Of a stretch of DNA of 64,000 nucleotides, positions 62,748 through 64,000 are shown piece by piece. The notes beneath the pieces are model-generated. The model saw nothing but the letters and a program-made list of their open reading frames with translations, ran no database searches and had not been told where the DNA came from. Source of the DNA: Serratia fonticola (lineage in GTDB: Bacteria > Pseudomonadota > Gammaproteobacteria > Enterobacterales > Enterobacteriaceae); NCBI RefSeq assembly GCF_006715025.1, contig NZ_VFMK01000001.1, positions 1,612,001 through 1,676,000 of the forward strand, given 5' to 3'. A program made the translations under genes and the position numbers. Numbering within the stretch: the first letter of the stretch is position 1; every line of letters starts with the position of its first letter.

Positions 62748-63011
62748 TCAGTCGGAGAGACTGACGACGACGGTACCAATTTCCGGGTGACTAAAACTGC
62801 TGATATGGTCCAGACGCACGTCCCGTTGGTTGCCATTTTGTTCGATCGTCAGGTATTCAACGCGCTTTTTTTGCAGCAGATCGATGGCCTTGGCTTCGAT
62901 CACTTCTCCGTCGCGTAACTCCAGCTTCAGAGTAAGTTTATGCTGACAGGCGAGTTCCAGGTTGTCGTAGTCATCGCAATTGATGGGTTGATACTCATCA
63001 TTCATCAACAT
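62748..63011 (-). CDS. rof: Rho-binding antiterminator Rof (YaeO)
   Basis: 87-residue OB-like protein that binds Rho and blocks its RNA-binding site. Near-identity with E. coli in YQPINCDDYDNLELACQHKL and ISSFSHPEIGTVVVS. The ATG at 63011 has GGTGAG five bases upstream; the ATG two codons later (63005) matches the E. coli annotated start. Either way the gene overlaps the end of yaeP (14 or 8 bases). Confidence 0.94.
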   Translation of the reverse strand: MLMNDEYQPINCDDYDNLELACQHKLTLKLELRDGEVIEAKAIDLLQKKRVEYLTIEQNGNQRDVRLDHISSFSHPEIGTVVVSLSD

Positions 63012-63198
63012 AGTCGCTCACCAATAAGTTAGCGGCGGCAAATGCCGCCTGTTCCCTAACGGAGGACGGAAGTTCGCTATTCGCTGCCACCTCGTCCAAT
63101 GCCTTTAAGACACATGCTAATGCATCAGGCACGTAGCCGAGATCTCCACTGCCGATCTCGGCATAAAAACGGCGTACTAACTCACAGTATTGTTGCAC
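62998..63198 (-). CDS. yaeP: YaeP family protein
   Basis: 66-residue protein of unknown function, same length as E. coli YaeP when started at a GTG (VQQYCELVRRFYAEI). Core GSGDLGYVPDALACVLKALD and AAFAAANLLVSDYVDE conserved. A very strong Shine-Dalgarno, AGGGAGGAAATA, sits before the GTG, which is why the upstream ATG at 63234 is rejected. Overlaps rof, suggesting coupled translation of the pair. Confidence 0.94.
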   Translation of the reverse strand: MQQYCELVRRFYAEIGSGDLGYVPDALACVLKALDEVAANSELPSSVREQAAFAAANLLVSDYVDE

Positions 63199-63412
63199 TA
63201 TTTCCTCCCTTAAGAATCTGTGCATTATCGCCACGCGGGCTGCGATGAGGCACAGACACTCGGAGATTGATTCTACTCTAGACGACTATAGCACAGGTAC
63301 TGTGGAGTTATTAGCACCTGTTATTGGCTTTCATACCGGGTTTCTGCTCCCTGTGCTGGCCGCGAACCGACTTGATCAAGTACACTACTGCCTGCAAATA
63401 ATGAGGCTATCC

Positions 63413-63961
63413 ATGGCGCTGAAAGCAACAATTTACAAAGCCACGGTCAATATCGCTGATATGGATCGTCACTTTTACCACGACACGACTCTCACCTTGG
63501 CGCAACATCCCTCAGAGACCGAACAGCGTATGATGCTGCGTCTGCTGGCATGGATTTGTCATGCTGACGAACGGTTGGTGTTTACCAAAGGCCTGAGTGC
63601 GGAAGATGAACCGGAAATCTGGCGGCGCAACGATCATAACGGGCTGGAAATGTGGATTGAGTTAGGCCTGCCGGATGAGAAGCGGATTAAAAAGGCCTGC
63701 AACCAATCCCCCCGTGTGGTGTTATACGCGTATGGTGAGCGTGCCGGGTATGTCTGGTGGCAGTCCATGCAAAGCAAGGTGGCACACCACAAAAACCTAA
63801 GTATTCGTTTTCTCGATGATGAACAATTGTCCCGATTGGCCGCATTGGCCAGTCGCAATATGACGCTGCAGGCAACGTTGCAAGAAGGCACCATTTGGTT
63901 GTCAGATGTTCAGAATAGTCTGGAAATTCAATTTGCCGAATGGCAGCGGGCACAGGAATAA
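63413..63961 (+). CDS. yaeQ: YaeQ family protein
   Basis: 182-residue protein (E. coli 181), with MALKATIYKATVNIADMDRH, LTLAQHPSETEQRMMLRLLA and IWLSDVQNSLEI. Compact fold related to PD-(D/E)XK nucleases; no established function (an early RfaH-suppressor role was withdrawn). The ATG at 63413 gives the family length, with GAGG upstream. The 214 bases between yaeP and yaeQ hold the divergent promoters; nothing else was seen. Confidence 0.93.
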   Translation: MALKATIYKATVNIADMDRHFYHDTTLTLAQHPSETEQRMMLRLLAWICHADERLVFTKGLSAEDEPEIWRRNDHNGLEMWIELGLPDEKRIKKACNQSPRVVLYAYGERAGYVWWQSMQSKVAHHKNLSIRFLDDEQLSRLAALASRNMTLQATLQEGTIWLSDVQNSLEIQFAEWQRAQE

Positions 63962-63964
63962 CCG

Positions 63965-64000
63965 GTGCTGGAACTGTCAAGAAACGTAGCGATACCGGAC
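63965..64000 (+). CDS. arfB: Peptidyl-tRNA hydrolase ArfB (YaeJ), first 12 codons
   Basis: A GTG three bases after the yaeQ stop codon opens a frame VLELSRNVAIPD that runs to the window edge. It matches the start of E. coli ArfB (MIVISRHVAIPD), the stalled-ribosome rescue factor, which also follows yaeQ there. An AGGA lies in the last codons of yaeQ. Only the N-terminus is visible, so the GGQ motif cannot be checked. Confidence 0.85.
   Translation, partial: MLELSRNVAIPD

Overview
This 64 kb window is the chromosome of an enterobacterium, most likely Serratia or a close relative in the Yersiniaceae. Almost every protein aligns over its full length with an Escherichia coli K-12 or Yersinia counterpart recalled from memory. 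Several core gene blocks keep the E. coli order: tcdA-csdE-csdA, gcvB/gcvA-ygdD-rlmM-xni-ppnN-queF-syd-csrB, yaeH-dapD-glnD-map, and rpsB-tsf-pyrH-frr-ispC-ispU-cdsA-rseP-bamA-skp-lpxD-fabZ-lpxA-lpxB-rnhB-dnaE-accA-ldcC-yaeR, then tilS/rof-yaeP/yaeQ/arfB. No phage, transposase, CRISPR array, rRNA or intact tRNA gene was seen. The genus is inferred; no search was run.

Layout. Positions 1-4.1 kb hold the CsdA/CsdE sulfur-transfer pair, a small lipoprotein, the sRNA GcvB and its activator GcvA. From 4.1 to 10.2 kb lie rRNA and nucleotide metabolism genes (rlmM, xni, ppnN, queF), syd, and the CsrA-titrating sRNA CsrB with an upstream UvrY/GacA-type palindrome. From 10.3 to 24.8 kb is the most accessory part: an MFS transporter, yqcC separated by about 10 kb from its usual neighbours truC and yqcA, and between them a small membrane protein, a 1997-residue alpha-2-macroglobulin with an intact thioester motif, PBP1C and a secreted penicillin-V-acylase-type hydrolase. 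A YieK/NagB-like sugar-phosphate deaminase follows. Its leader carries a BglG/LicT-type antiterminator target (RAT) overlapping a strong terminator.

From 24.9 to 50.7 kb runs conserved housekeeping: lysine biosynthesis (dapD), nitrogen sensing (glnD), Met aminopeptidase, translation (rpsB, tsf, frr), UMP kinase, isoprenoid and undecaprenyl synthesis (ispC, ispU), phospholipid (cdsA), sigmaE proteolysis (rseP), outer-membrane assembly (bamA, skp), lipid A (lpxD, lpxA, lpxB) with fabZ, RNase HII, DNA polymerase III alpha and acetyl-CoA carboxylase alpha.

From 50.9 to 61 kb the biosynthetic-type lysine decarboxylase ldcC and yaeR are followed by a complete acid-inducible cadC-cadBA-dtpC module. 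Both lysine decarboxylases therefore sit about 4 kb apart, in place of the yaeR-tilS junction of E. coli. The window ends with tilS overlapping a periplasmic cytochrome c, then rof-yaeP, yaeQ and the first 12 codons of arfB.

Intergenic DNA is rich in ERIC/IRU-type palindromic repeats, from near full length (32.3 kb) to terminal stubs (29.3 kb). Two of them abut the start codons of gcvA and xni. A separate 293-bp palindromic element near 53.3 kb contains a 121-bp tandem duplication.
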